The notes beneath the pieces were generated by a model. That model was not told where the DNA came from and ran no database searches. It saw only the letters and a list, made by a program, of their open reading frames with translations. A stretch of DNA of 39,917 bases, taken from positions 1 through 39,917 of the forward strand of contig JAISJQ010000065.1 of the NCBI GenBank assembly GCA_031261445.1, read 5' to 3'. The position numbers were made by a program, and so were the translations under genes. Within the stretch, counting starts at the first letter, position 1; each line of letters starts with the position of its first letter. Below are positions 26,815-34,445 of this stretch, piece after piece. Origin of the DNA: Oscillospiraceae bacterium (GTDB lineage Bacteria > Bacillota > Clostridia > Oscillospirales > Acutalibacteraceae).

Positions 26815-27144
26815 ATGAAGGCACGCATTCCCAACGCCATTGGCAACGGACTGATGAAAAAACTGCAAGAGGTGCAGGAGCGACTGGCGGCGGCGCAGGC
26901 GCAGGTGGAAGAGAGCGAATACACCGCCAGCTCTGGCGGCGGCGCGGTGAGCGTCACAGTCAAGGGCAACCACGCCGTGACGGACATCACCATTTCGCCC
27001 GACGTTGTCGATCCCGAAGACATCGAAATGCTCCAAGACCTGCTCATTGCTGCCATCAACGAGGCCACGCAGAAGGCGGACGACGCTATGCAGAGTGCTG
27101 TGGATTCCGCCAAGGGCGGCGCGGCCATTCCGGGGCTGGGCTGA
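26815..27144 (+). CDS. ybaB: YbaB/EbfC family nucleoid-associated protein
   Basis: Small DNA-binding protein, 109 residues, usually encoded just before recR. LMKKLQEVQERLAAAQAQVE is the typical N-terminal helix, and GGGAVSVTVKGNHAVTDITI with DPEDIEMLQDLLIAAINEA is the core. The ATG at 26815 has GAGGAG upstream and lies 28 bases after the -10. The usual upstream gene dnaX is absent. Its stop overlaps the recR start by one base. Confidence 0.92.
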   Translation: MKARIPNAIGNGLMKKLQEVQERLAAAQAQVEESEYTASSGGGAVSVTVKGNHAVTDITISPDVVDPEDIEMLQDLLIAAINEATQKADDAMQSAVDSAKGGAAIPGLG

Positions 27145-27743
27145 TGCCCAAAACCACCGTGGCTTTGGCGGAGCTGACCGACTGGTTTCACCGTTTGCCG
27201 GGCATTGGCGCGAAGAGTGCCCAGCGCTTGGCGTACCACGTCCTCACGCTCCCGCGCGACACCGCACAGGGCTTTGCGGACGCGATCCTAGCCGCCCACG
27301 ACAAAATTCACCGCTGCCCCGTTTGCTGCGATTTTACCGACAGCGAGCAGTGTGCCGTCTGCGCCGCACCCAGCCGCGACCACACGCTCCTGTGCGTGGT
27401 GGAGACCCCGCGCGATGTCCTTGCGCTGGAGCGCACGGGGGAATACGGCGGCGTGTACCACGTGCTCCACGGCGCGATTGCGCCGCTGGCTGGGGTGCGC
27501 CCAGAGGACTTGACGACCAAAGAACTCCTCGCGCGGCTGGCGGACGGCACGGTGCGGGAGGTCATCATGGCCACCAACCCCACGGTGGAGGGCGAAGCCA
27601 CGGCCATGTACCTCTCGCGGCTGATCAAGCCCTTGGGCGTGCGCGTGAGCCGTCTGGCCTATGGCATCCCCGTGGGCGCGACGCTGGAATATGCGGACGA
27701 AGTGACGCTACTGCGTGCCCTTGAGGGGCGCGGCGAGATGTAA
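27144..27743 (+). CDS. recR: Recombination protein RecR
   Basis: Works with RecO (and RecF) in RecA loading at gaps. 199 residues: helix-hairpin-helix LPGIGAKSAQRLAYHVL (about 18-34), a four-cysteine zinc module CPVC...CAVC (about 57-72), and a Toprim domain beginning LLCVVETPRDVLALERTG and containing YHVLHGAIAPLAGV. The ATG at 27144 shares a base with the ybaB stop (TGATG), so translation is probably coupled. Confidence 0.96.
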   Translation: MPKTTVALAELTDWFHRLPGIGAKSAQRLAYHVLTLPRDTAQGFADAILAAHDKIHRCPVCCDFTDSEQCAVCAAPSRDHTLLCVVETPRDVLALERTGEYGGVYHVLHGAIAPLAGVRPEDLTTKELLARLADGTVREVIMATNPTVEGEATAMYLSRLIKPLGVRVSRLAYGIPVGATLEYADEVTLLRALEGRGEM

Positions 27744-27745
27744 AA

Positions 27746-29131
27746 ATGGCTGTGTACACACTGCGCGAAGTTTTGCCCGGCGAGACTGTTTTGGCTACGC
27801 TCAGACGGCTGGGCGTCGCTGTGGACGCGCCCTGCGGCGGACGCGGCACTTGCCGCAAATGCACCGTGATGGTGGACGGCGTACCCGTGTTGGCGTGCGA
27901 AACTCTGGCACGCGCGGAGATGGTGGTGCAGGTGCAGACTGCGCCCGAAGAGATACACTCTGCGCCGCTGACGGACATCCCCGCCGCCGTGGCGGTGGAT
28001 TTGGGCACGACATCCATCACCGTGGCGGCGGTGAACGCGGACGGACGGATATTGGCGCAGTGCACCCAAATGAATGCCCAGCGCAGTTTTGGCGCGGATG
28101 TCATCGCGCGGATTCAGGCCGCAAACGCGGGCGACTTGTCCGCGCTGCGCGACTGCGTGCGCGGACAGCTTGAGGGCATGGCGCGCGCGCTTTTGGGCGC
28201 ACAGAGCGTGCCGACCACCGCCGTGGCGGGCAACACGGTCATGCTCCACCTGCTCTTTGGCGCTCCCTGCGCGGGGCTGGGCACGTACCCCTACGCCCCC
28301 GCTTTTTTGGACGCGCAGTGCGCCGAAGGCAGCGATTTTGGCTGGACATGGACGCGCAAAGTCTGCACGCCGCCGGGCTTGCACAGCTTTTGCGGCGCGG
28401 ACATCACGGCGGGCTTGCTCAGCTTGGCGGACGCCCCCCCACCGTTTTTGTTGGCGGATTTGGGCACGAACGCAGAGTTGGCGCTGGTCACGGTGGACGG
28501 CATTTTGTGCACATCGGCGGCGGCCGGACCCGTCTTTGAGGGCGCGGGGATAGCGTGCGGAATGCCCGCCCTGCCCGGTGCTCTCTCTCGCGTGCAAATT
28601 CTGGGCACGCGCGTACAGACCGAAACCATCGGCGGTGAGCCCCCCACGGGCATCTGCGCGAGCGGCCTAGTGGACGCGCTGGCGGAGCTGCGCCGTAGCT
28701 ACCAGCTCACGGCGGACGGCACACTGCGGCAGGATTTTCCGCTTGCGCCGAACGTCGTGCTCACGCAAGCGGACGTGCGTGCGTTCCAGATTGGCAAGGC
28801 AGCCGTGGCCACGGGAATCGCGCTGCTCTGTGACGCGGCGAAACTGCGCCCGGCGGAGTTGCAAGCGCTGTTCGTTGCCGGGTCGCTGGGCTCTGCCCTG
28901 CGGACGCAAAACGCCATCCGTTTGGGACTGTTCCCCCCGCAAACCGCCCTCACGGCCATCGGCAACAGTGCCCTGCGCGGCGCAATTGCCTACGCGCTGG
29001 ACGAGAATGCGCGCGCACGTGCGGCGCGGATTGCCGCCCGTGCGCAGTATCTGGATCTGGCACTGATGCCCGATTTTTCGGAAAAACTGCTCCAACAAAT
29101 GGACTTCCCCACGCGGGAGGCGCAGCCATGA
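27746..29131 (+). CDS. 2Fe-2S ferredoxin fused to an ASKHA ATPase domain (DUF4445 / corrinoid-activator type)
   Basis: 461 residues. The first 80 residues are a plant-type ferredoxin with C30, C36, C39 and C51 (C-x5-C-x2-C-x11-C). The rest is an ASKHA fold with AVDLGTTS and LADLGTNAEL as phosphate-binding loops. Proteins of this build (RamA/RACE type) use ATP to drive reduction of Co(II) corrinoid in methyltransferases. It is shorter than most such activators, and no corrinoid protein or methyltransferase lies nearby, so its partner is unknown. It starts three bases after recR and overlaps the next gene by four bases, so it is part of the operon. Confidence 0.85.
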   Translation: MAVYTLREVLPGETVLATLRRLGVAVDAPCGGRGTCRKCTVMVDGVPVLACETLARAEMVVQVQTAPEEIHSAPLTDIPAAVAVDLGTTSITVAAVNADGRILAQCTQMNAQRSFGADVIARIQAANAGDLSALRDCVRGQLEGMARALLGAQSVPTTAVAGNTVMLHLLFGAPCAGLGTYPYAPAFLDAQCAEGSDFGWTWTRKVCTPPGLHSFCGADITAGLLSLADAPPPFLLADLGTNAELALVTVDGILCTSAAAGPVFEGAGIACGMPALPGALSRVQILGTRVQTETIGGEPPTGICASGLVDALAELRRSYQLTADGTLRQDFPLAPNVVLTQADVRAFQIGKAAVATGIALLCDAAKLRPAELQALFVAGSLGSALRTQNAIRLGLFPPQTALTAIGNSALRGAIAYALDENARARAARIAARAQYLDLALMPDFSEKLLQQMDFPTREAQP

Positions 29132-30462
29132 ACACGCCCCTGTTCGATGCCCTGCGGGCGCAGAACGCCACGGGTCGCGCACGCTTTCATATGCCCGGAC
29201 ACAAGGGTGGGGGCGACAATTTGCCGCCCGAGCTGAGTGCCCTGTTCGCGCTGGACACCACGGAATTGCCCGGCACGGGCGATCTATACGCGGCCGAGGG
29301 CGCGGTGCGTGCCGCGGAAGAGCGGGCAAGCGCCCTCTTTGGGTGCGGCGACACGCTCTTCAGCGCGGGGGGGAGCACGCTGTGCTTGCAGGCCATGCTC
29401 CGCGCGGCGTTGCCCCACGGCGGCAAGCTGCTGTGTGGGCGCGTCCTCCACCGCGCCGCCGCCCACGCGTTCGCGCTGCTGGATATTGTGCCCGCATTTG
29501 TGGAGAGCGATGGCTCTGCGGGGGACTTTTTCCCCGGACGCATAACACCCGCCGCCCTGTGCGCCGCGCTGCGGGCACACCCCGATGCCCGCGCGGTGTA
29601 CCTGACCAGCCCGGACTATTTTGGCACGCTGAGCAACGTGGGCGCACTGGTGCAGACCGCTCAGACCGCAGGCCTGCCGCTTTTGGTGGATGCCGCCCAC
29701 GGGGCGCATCTGGACTTTTTGCCCACGCCCTGCGGCGCGGTGTCGGCGGGGGCGGACTTTGTGGCGCAGTCGGCGCACAAAACGCTACCTGCCCTGACGG
29801 GCGCGGCGTGGCTGCATCTGCGCCGCGCCGCGGATGCCCCAGCGGCACGCGCGGCCATGGCGCTGTTTGGCTCGTCCAGCCCGTCCTTCCCCATCCTGCT
29901 CTCGCTGGACTGTGCGCGGGCGTGGCTGGCGCAGGCGGGGCGCGGGGCACTGGCGGCGCTGGAACATCGCGCCGCGCAGACCAAAGCGCTGTTGCGCACG
30001 CTGGGCTTTCCGCAACCGCTGGGTCAGGTCGATCCCACGCGCATCGCGTTCACTGTGCCGGACGGCGACAGAGACGTGGGCGATTTTCTGCGCACGCAGG
30101 GCATCGAGCCCGAATACGCGGCGCAGGGCTGGGTGATTCTCATCCCCACGGCGGCGAACGGCGCGGACGACTTTGCGCGTTTGCACAAGGCGTTGACCGC
30201 GCTGGCGGACGTTTTGCCGCATTCTTACACGCCGATGCCCCTGTTGCGCACGCCCGTGCGCAGACGCACGCCGCGCGAAGCGTTTTTGGCACAGACGCAC
30301 CCCGTACCCACCGCGCAGACGGTCGGAAAAATCGCCGCGTGGGACGTGATTCCCTGCCCGCCCGCCGTGCCGCTGGTGCTCGCGGGGGAGGAGATCGACG
30401 CGCAAACGCACAGCGCGTTGCAACGCTACGGCGTGGGGGAGGTTTGGGTGTTGGAGGAGTGA
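29128..30462 (+). CDS. Orn/Lys/Arg decarboxylase-family PLP enzyme
   Basis: 444 residues of the fold type I family. RFHMPGHKGG near the N-terminus is the family opening, VDAAHGAH (D188, H191) binds the cofactor ring, and QSAHKTLPALTG contains K218, the expected PLP Schiff-base lysine. The C-terminal part is the short version of the family, similar to the gene usually found near recR and tmk in Firmicutes. The amino acid decarboxylated (Arg, Lys or Orn) cannot be read from the sequence. Its ATG overlaps the previous stop (ATGA). Confidence 0.88.
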   Translation: MNTPLFDALRAQNATGRARFHMPGHKGGGDNLPPELSALFALDTTELPGTGDLYAAEGAVRAAEERASALFGCGDTLFSAGGSTLCLQAMLRAALPHGGKLLCGRVLHRAAAHAFALLDIVPAFVESDGSAGDFFPGRITPAALCAALRAHPDARAVYLTSPDYFGTLSNVGALVQTAQTAGLPLLVDAAHGAHLDFLPTPCGAVSAGADFVAQSAHKTLPALTGAAWLHLRRAADAPAARAAMALFGSSSPSFPILLSLDCARAWLAQAGRGALAALEHRAAQTKALLRTLGFPQPLGQVDPTRIAFTVPDGDRDVGDFLRTQGIEPEYAAQGWVILIPTAANGADDFARLHKALTALADVLPHSYTPMPLLRTPVRRRTPREAFLAQTHPVPTAQTVGKIAAWDVIPCPPAVPLVLAGEEIDAQTHSALQRYGVGEVWVLEE

Positions 30463-30465
30463 TGC

Positions 30466-30500
30466 AAAAACAGAAAGTCCCTAGATGCAGAGACTTTCTG
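30466..30500 (-). terminator. Terminator of the zinc-ribbon coiled-coil gene
   Basis: On the minus strand CAGAAAGTC (30492-30500) pairs perfectly with GACTTTCTG (30471-30479) and is followed by TTTTTGC. The plus strand has no T-run, so the operon ending at 30462 lacks an obvious terminator. Confidence 0.8.
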
Positions 30501-30517
30501 TAAATGACACCTGTGCC

Positions 30518-31624
30518 TTACGCGAAATATGCCATCGTTTCTGTGTGCGTATTGGCAATGCTCGAATATTTGGCGATGACATAACTGTTATGCGCCGATG
30601 TGTTCGCCGTATCAATTAAATCACCCAGTTGTGCGCTGATCTGTTGCTGTGCCATCGCGTTTTGCGCCGAGGCATGGATGGTTGCCAAAATTTGCTGTTG
30701 TTGCTGTTGAATTACCTGCGCCAGCTGTGCTTGGATTTTGTCCAAGTCTAGGTGCAGGAATGCCTGCTCAAGGGTTGCCTGCGAGGTCGCCATGAAGTCG
30801 TTGATGAAATACACGGCGTAGATGTTGCGGAACTTTGAGGGGATGATATTTGCGGCGTAGGCTGTGCTTAATACCGATTGGATAGATTGTAGCTTTTTTT
30901 GAAGAGTGGCAATTTCGATTTGATATGTAGCTGCAAATTGGCGGTCTTTTTTCACCTCATCGATTGCCTGAAGTTTTATTGAATTATATCGTTCAAGAGC
31001 CTCTTGGTATTTTTTATATCTTTTCTCGTAGTCTACTTTATCATTTTCGCATTTTCGTTCCTCACTGGCACATCGTTGTGCCAGAACACAATCAATCAGC
31101 GCTTTTCTCTTTCTTTCTCTGAACAAACCAGATTGGCATTTTTTCTTATATTCATAGAATTTCGTCCCGTGAGCAGAATCCCCAGACAATTGCTGGATAG
31201 CATATTCGATGTTTGTGACGACAGAATGTAAGAGTACAGTTCTACCCAAAAGATATTCTTGTACTTCCCTTTCAACGACATTTAGCGTTGAGTCAGAAGA
31301 TTCCCATTCTTCCGCCACCGGCACAGCCGGCTCTTTAGGCGGATGTCCAACATTCACATTCAGATGTAACCCTCCCATTTTGTCTTCAAAAAGTTTGATT
31401 TGATCAGTCAATGACTGCGCTTCTGATTCAAGCGCAACGATGTCCGTGGTGTAAAGAATAACCGCTTCGCGGTTAAGCGCGGCGGTTGTGTCGGTAAGGG
31501 CGGTGGTGGTGAGCATTGTTGCTTCTGGCTGACTAGCCTGTGCAATTTGTGTCTTAGCGCCGCATTCCGGGCAAAACTTGACTGCCTCCGTCAGCTTGTT
31601 CCCACAGTTGCTACAAAATGCCAT
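30518..31624 (-). CDS. Zinc-ribbon protein with long coiled coil
   Basis: 368 residues. The N-terminus is a zinc ribbon, FCSNCGNKL...FCPECGAK, with four cysteines (4, 7, 18, 21). The remainder is largely helical: an ALESEAQSLTDQIKLFEDK coil (about 65-83), a highly charged KYQEALERYNSIKLQ region (about 208-222), and a glutamine-rich segment QVIQQQQQQILA near 325. No membrane helix or known catalytic motif is seen. Base composition is clearly AT-richer than the neighbouring genes, which suggests recent acquisition. The ATG at 31624 fits the conserved zinc-ribbon start and has AGGGGAA upstream. Function unknown. Confidence 0.7.
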   Translation of the reverse strand: MAFCSNCGNKLTEAVKFCPECGAKTQIAQASQPEATMLTTTALTDTTAALNREAVILYTTDIVALESEAQSLTDQIKLFEDKMGGLHLNVNVGHPPKEPAVPVAEEWESSDSTLNVVEREVQEYLLGRTVLLHSVVTNIEYAIQQLSGDSAHGTKFYEYKKKCQSGLFRERKRKALIDCVLAQRCASEERKCENDKVDYEKRYKKYQEALERYNSIKLQAIDEVKKDRQFAATYQIEIATLQKKLQSIQSVLSTAYAANIIPSKFRNIYAVYFINDFMATSQATLEQAFLHLDLDKIQAQLAQVIQQQQQQILATIHASAQNAMAQQQISAQLGDLIDTANTSAHNSYVIAKYSSIANTHTETMAYFA

Positions 31625-31658
31625 TAAGTTCCCCTTCATTGTCATAATTATCAAGGGT

Positions 31659-31687
31659 AGTCTACCATAATATATCTGTTTTGTCAA
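31659..31687 (-). promoter_or_regulatory. Promoter of the zinc-ribbon gene, TTGACA-17-TAGACT
   Basis: Minus-strand TTGACA at 31682-31687 and TAGACT at 31659-31664, 17-base spacer. Confidence 0.6.
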
Positions 31688-31779
31688 GCAAGATTTTCAG
31701 CCGCGCATTCTGAAAAACAGGAGCTTTTTGCGAATCTGTGCACGTCCATCTCATAATATATTGAAAAAGCGTGGAAATT

Positions 31780-31808
31780 GTAGGTGCAACCACAAGGGTT
31801 GCACCTAC
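31780..31808. repeat. Diverged palindromic repeat with matched stem changes
   Basis: GTAGGTGCAACC (31780s) and GGTTGCACCTAC form a perfect 12-bp stem around ACAAG. It is the GTAGGGGCGACC/GGTCGCCCCTAC unit with G-C pairs replaced on both arms. A CTCACGCCTGTATCCTCATGCC string follows at about 31868-31890. The 31625-31994 gap otherwise holds a promoter and the tRNA fragment. Confidence 0.65.
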
Positions 31809-31901
31809 GCAAGGAGTGCTAATGCAGAATAGTGTTAAGATAAGAAAACAGACCTGAAGCCGCAAAGCCTCACGCCTGTATCCTCATGCCTGATTCCTTT
31901 T

Positions 31902-31950
31902 TGGTGGACACGCACGGACTCGAACCGTGGACCTCCTGCGTGTGAAGCAG
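31902..31950 (-). other. 3' half of a tRNA-Val(CAC) gene: attachment site
   Basis: On the minus strand, CTGC-TTCACAC-GCAG forms an anticodon arm with anticodon CAC (31942-31944). Then come the variable region GGAGGTC, a perfect T arm CACGG-TTCGAGT-CCGTG, the 3' acceptor strand CGTGTCC, A and CCA (end at 31902). The D arm and the 5' acceptor strand GGACACG are missing: upstream sequence reads GTTTTTCGCC. This is the usual scar where an element has integrated in a tRNA gene and carries its own 3' half at the opposite end. Confidence 0.85.
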
Positions 31951-31994
31951 TGGGCGAAAAACGTATAAGGATTATAAACACTACATTTTTAGCA

Positions 31995-33203
31995 CTACTC
32001 GATATTTGTACCCGCGATTGTACCCGCGCCGTTGGACTTTTCCAGGAGCACGATTCGCCGTTGTGCTTGCAAAATTGATTGCTCATCTGTGCTGGTGTAG
32101 ATGTTGGCGGTGGTTTGCACATCGGTATGGCCAAGTAAGTATTTGGCAATATTAAGGGGCACACCAGCGGTCTGCAAATCTGTTGCATAGGTATGGCGTA
32201 GCGCGTGCGGGGTAATCTCCCCAAACTTAATTAGGGATGCTAGGATTGGTTCATATTCTACGTCATTGATAATGGTTGAAATTTTATCATAATCTTTTTT
32301 GCCTATGCACACGGGCTCGATCATAATAGCGCCACGAAAGGTTTTTGCGCCCATCTCTAGCATGACGGCGCGGGCAAAGCCGTCCCACAGACTGCGGATG
32401 CTGGTATCTGTGTGGTGCGCCATACGGGTACGCTGCGGGAAAATGGGGTCGTTGGGATTTCCGCGCACGGACATCAACTGCGCAAGATAATTGGGCGGGA
32501 TGGGCACTTGGCGCACGCCCGCTTGCGTCTTGGGCTCTTTGATGAGGTTCGTCCCCGCTTCTTTTGCCTTGGTTACGATAACACGTCCATGCACAAAATC
32601 AATATCGCCCCACGTCAGCGCAATCGTCTCACCCTTGCGCAGACCGCAGAAAAGCATCATCTTGACCCATAACCCCGCATGGTGCGTGTCGCACACCTGC
32701 ATGACGCATTCGCGCTCGTAATCCGTAAGCGCACGCCGCTTACCCTTGTTTGCGTTGGGCGGTTTTAGACCCTCTGACGGGTCATATGGGATGATGCGGC
32801 TGATTCGCGCCTGACGGAATATCCCCTTTATGAGGCGCATGAGCTTTTCTATGTGGCTTTGGCTCATCCCTGCACAGGCGTTGAGTATCCTTTGTAAATG
32901 GACATCAGAAACATCTGACAGCCGATAGCTACCAATAGCAGAGAGGATATATTTTTCCGCGCGTGCGGTCATCTCTCTATAGGATTTAGTTCCGTTGGTT
33001 TGTTTTCTGTAGGTTTCGAGATATTCGTTGCCCCATCGGCGCACGGTCATTTTCGAGCTGATACCAACCTCACCATTTTTGAGCTGGTGCAGCTTGATAA
33101 TTTTCTTCTCAAGTGCCTCCTCCATGGTATTGCCATAGGTCTCATAAGCCTTGCCCTCGTAGGTAAAACGGACGCGCACATAGTTTGTTCCAGCGCGAGG
33201 CAT
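31995..33203 (-). CDS. int: Tyrosine-type site-specific integrase
   Basis: 402 residues. N-terminal arm-binding domain (about 5-45), SAM-like core-binding domain (about 55-140) and catalytic domain. The catalytic set is complete: R189 in FCGLRKGE, H333-x-x-R336 in HALRHTYA, H359 in LLGHTDVQTT, and the nucleophile Y369 in ANIYTST. It lies 45 bases from the tRNA-Val fragment, as expected for a phage or ICE integrase that uses that site. The ATG has AGGAAG upstream. A gene reading toward its own attachment site is the typical arrangement. Confidence 0.95.
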   Translation of the reverse strand: MPRAGTNYVRVRFTYEGKAYETYGNTMEEALEKKIIKLHQLKNGEVGISSKMTVRRWGNEYLETYRKQTNGTKSYREMTARAEKYILSAIGSYRLSDVSDVHLQRILNACAGMSQSHIEKLMRLIKGIFRQARISRIIPYDPSEGLKPPNANKGKRRALTDYERECVMQVCDTHHAGLWVKMMLFCGLRKGETIALTWGDIDFVHGRVIVTKAKEAGTNLIKEPKTQAGVRQVPIPPNYLAQLMSVRGNPNDPIFPQRTRMAHHTDTSIRSLWDGFARAVMLEMGAKTFRGAIMIEPVCIGKKDYDKISTIINDVEYEPILASLIKFGEITPHALRHTYATDLQTAGVPLNIAKYLLGHTDVQTTANIYTSTDEQSILQAQRRIVLLEKSNGAGTIAGTNIE

Positions 33204-33328
33204 TTAGGCACTTCCTTTTCTAACATTGTTGCGCAGGTACGTGGCGTAGGGCATGGGTTATGCTCCTTCGACAGGATATTCAGCCACTGTGCTGTGTTCG
33301 CAAGGTCTGCTGTGTTAGAGCGCCCCCC

Positions 33329-33357
33329 TTGACTTTTTAATTCAAATGAATTATAAT
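33329..33357 (+). promoter_or_regulatory. Operator-containing promoter of the small membrane protein, TTGACT-17-TATAAT
   Basis: TTGACT (33329-33334) and TATAAT (33352-33357), 17-base spacer. The inverted repeat AATTCA-AA-TGAATT (33339-33352) fills the spacer and touches the -10. The same operator occurs in the early promoter at 34886-34914. Confidence 0.8.
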
Positions 33358-33390
33358 GTGTGCGAGTATAGGGGCGAAAAAGGAGTTCTT

Positions 33391-33615
33391 GTGAAAGCCT
33401 ATCTATCAGAAATGCTCCCGCGAGCACCAGAGTTTCTGCTGACCTTGTTTTTGTTCACCTGCGTATCCGCTTTGCTACATCTGCGCGCACTGGCAGTTCT
33501 CCCGGTTGACAATGCGTCTGAAAAGAAAAAGGCGCAACAGAAAACTGATTTTTACATCGGCCTTGCGGGAGGCGCAGCGGCGTTCAGATTCTTCTTGCTC
33601 CTGTGCTTAGCCTAG
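33391..33615 (+). CDS. Small two-helix membrane protein under the element's operator
   Basis: 74 residues from the GTG at 33391, which has AAGGAG seven bases upstream; the ATG at 33346 lies inside the promoter and cannot be used. Two hydrophobic segments (about 13-33 and 55-73) flank a charged middle with EKKKAQQ. No family recognised. Its end overlaps the end of the convergent minus-strand gene by nine bases. Because its promoter carries the same operator as the early operon, it is probably silent in the lysogen and expressed on induction. Confidence 0.6.
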   Translation: MKAYLSEMLPRAPEFLLTLFLFTCVSALLHLRALAVLPVDNASEKKKAQQKTDFYIGLAGGAAAFRFFLLLCLA

Positions 33616-34008
33616 AGCGCGGCGCACTTTGTCGCCTAGGTGAATCGTGTCGTTACGCTTAAGCCCCCCCGTGATTTGGTCAAGATCAACTTTTAACGGG
33701 ACAGTACTGGAACGGGTAAACGGCTCAAATATACGCCCGTACGGGTTTAGGGGGTCGACGAGGGTTTTCTCTGTTTTCGCATTTTTGCATAGACACGTGT
33801 TGGTATTGACTTGGATCACAGTTATACGCGCTTTTACGAAGTCGAGGGTGTCTATAACCCGTCCACTTTCGGGGTCATGAACTTCATCCCCTACCTCAAA
33901 TATCTCTAATGTGTCCCCGCGCTTCACTGCATCTCCGTGCGTATAAACGAGAACCTGTTCTTCAGAAACGATCTTGACAATCGTCCATCTATCCGTACCC
34001 TTAATCAT
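33607..34008 (-). CDS. Small beta-rich protein, FlgT C-terminal-like
   Basis: 133 residues, no signal or membrane helix. The part LVYTHGDAVKRGDTLEIFEVGDEVHDPESGRVID, followed by a VKARITVIQV strand, follows the pattern (G-x-x-V-x-x-GD-x-x-x-V, then DP-E-(S/T)-G-x-V) of the C-terminal domain of FlgT-like and related envelope proteins. That similarity is by eye and the role here is unknown. It overlaps the upstream gene by eight bases, so the two form a translationally coupled pair. The ATG has AGGAGG upstream. Confidence 0.6.
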   Translation of the reverse strand: MIKGTDRWTIVKIVSEEQVLVYTHGDAVKRGDTLEIFEVGDEVHDPESGRVIDTLDFVKARITVIQVNTNTCLCKNAKTEKTLVDPLNPYGRIFEPFTRSSTVPLKVDLDQITGGLKRNDTIHLGDKVRRALG

Positions 34009-34417
34009 GTTGATCCTCCTGCAATTGCTGTTTGCTTAACAGATACATGTGGTAGACTCGCATACCTATCTCGCACGTCGATGTTTCGTGGGCAACTAAC
34101 AGTGCCATAAACTGGTCTGTTTGATATGAGTGTGATTTAAAACGCTTTAGCCTTGGCTTATATTGCAGTTCAATGGTCTCTTTAAGGCCGTCCCTATTCT
34201 GCGTTATTCTAGCACACTCTTCCGTTTGCTTTTGAAGCTGTATACCTAGTTGTATGCCCGCCACCGCAAAACTGACTAGGAGGATCGCCAAACTTAGGAT
34301 GGCTTTTCCGTACCACGCAAGCGTATCGGGGGGAACCAAAAAAGTAAGAGCGGCTAACAGAACGCCGATTCCGACAACGGAAAAGGCACGCCAACAGGCT
34401 TTCATCCAGCTCTTCAT
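34001..34417 (-). CDS. Membrane protein with two helices and a cytoplasmic tail
   Basis: 138 residues. Two hydrophobic helices (about 12-30 and 37-60), then a charged region predicted to be helical or coiled (about 61-138). It sits between integrase and repressor on the repressor's strand, the place where temperate phages keep genes expressed in the lysogen. A role in lysogenic conversion or exclusion of other phages is possible but unproven. Ribosome binding site is weak (ACGGAG at a long spacing). Confidence 0.6.
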   Translation of the reverse strand: MKSWMKACWRAFSVVGIGVLLAALTFLVPPDTLAWYGKAILSLAILLVSFAVAGIQLGIQLQKQTEECARITQNRDGLKETIELQYKPRLKRFKSHSYQTDQFMALLVAHETSTCEIGMRVYHMYLLSKQQLQEDQHD

Positions 34418-34445
34418 GCGCTATCTTTTCTCCGTTTCTGCATAA

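Noticed and set aside
26443-27036. Long N-terminal extension of the four-helix membrane protein
   Set aside because: The extension translates repeat strings and the divergent promoter region; a good ribosome binding site and promoter support the ATG at 26442.
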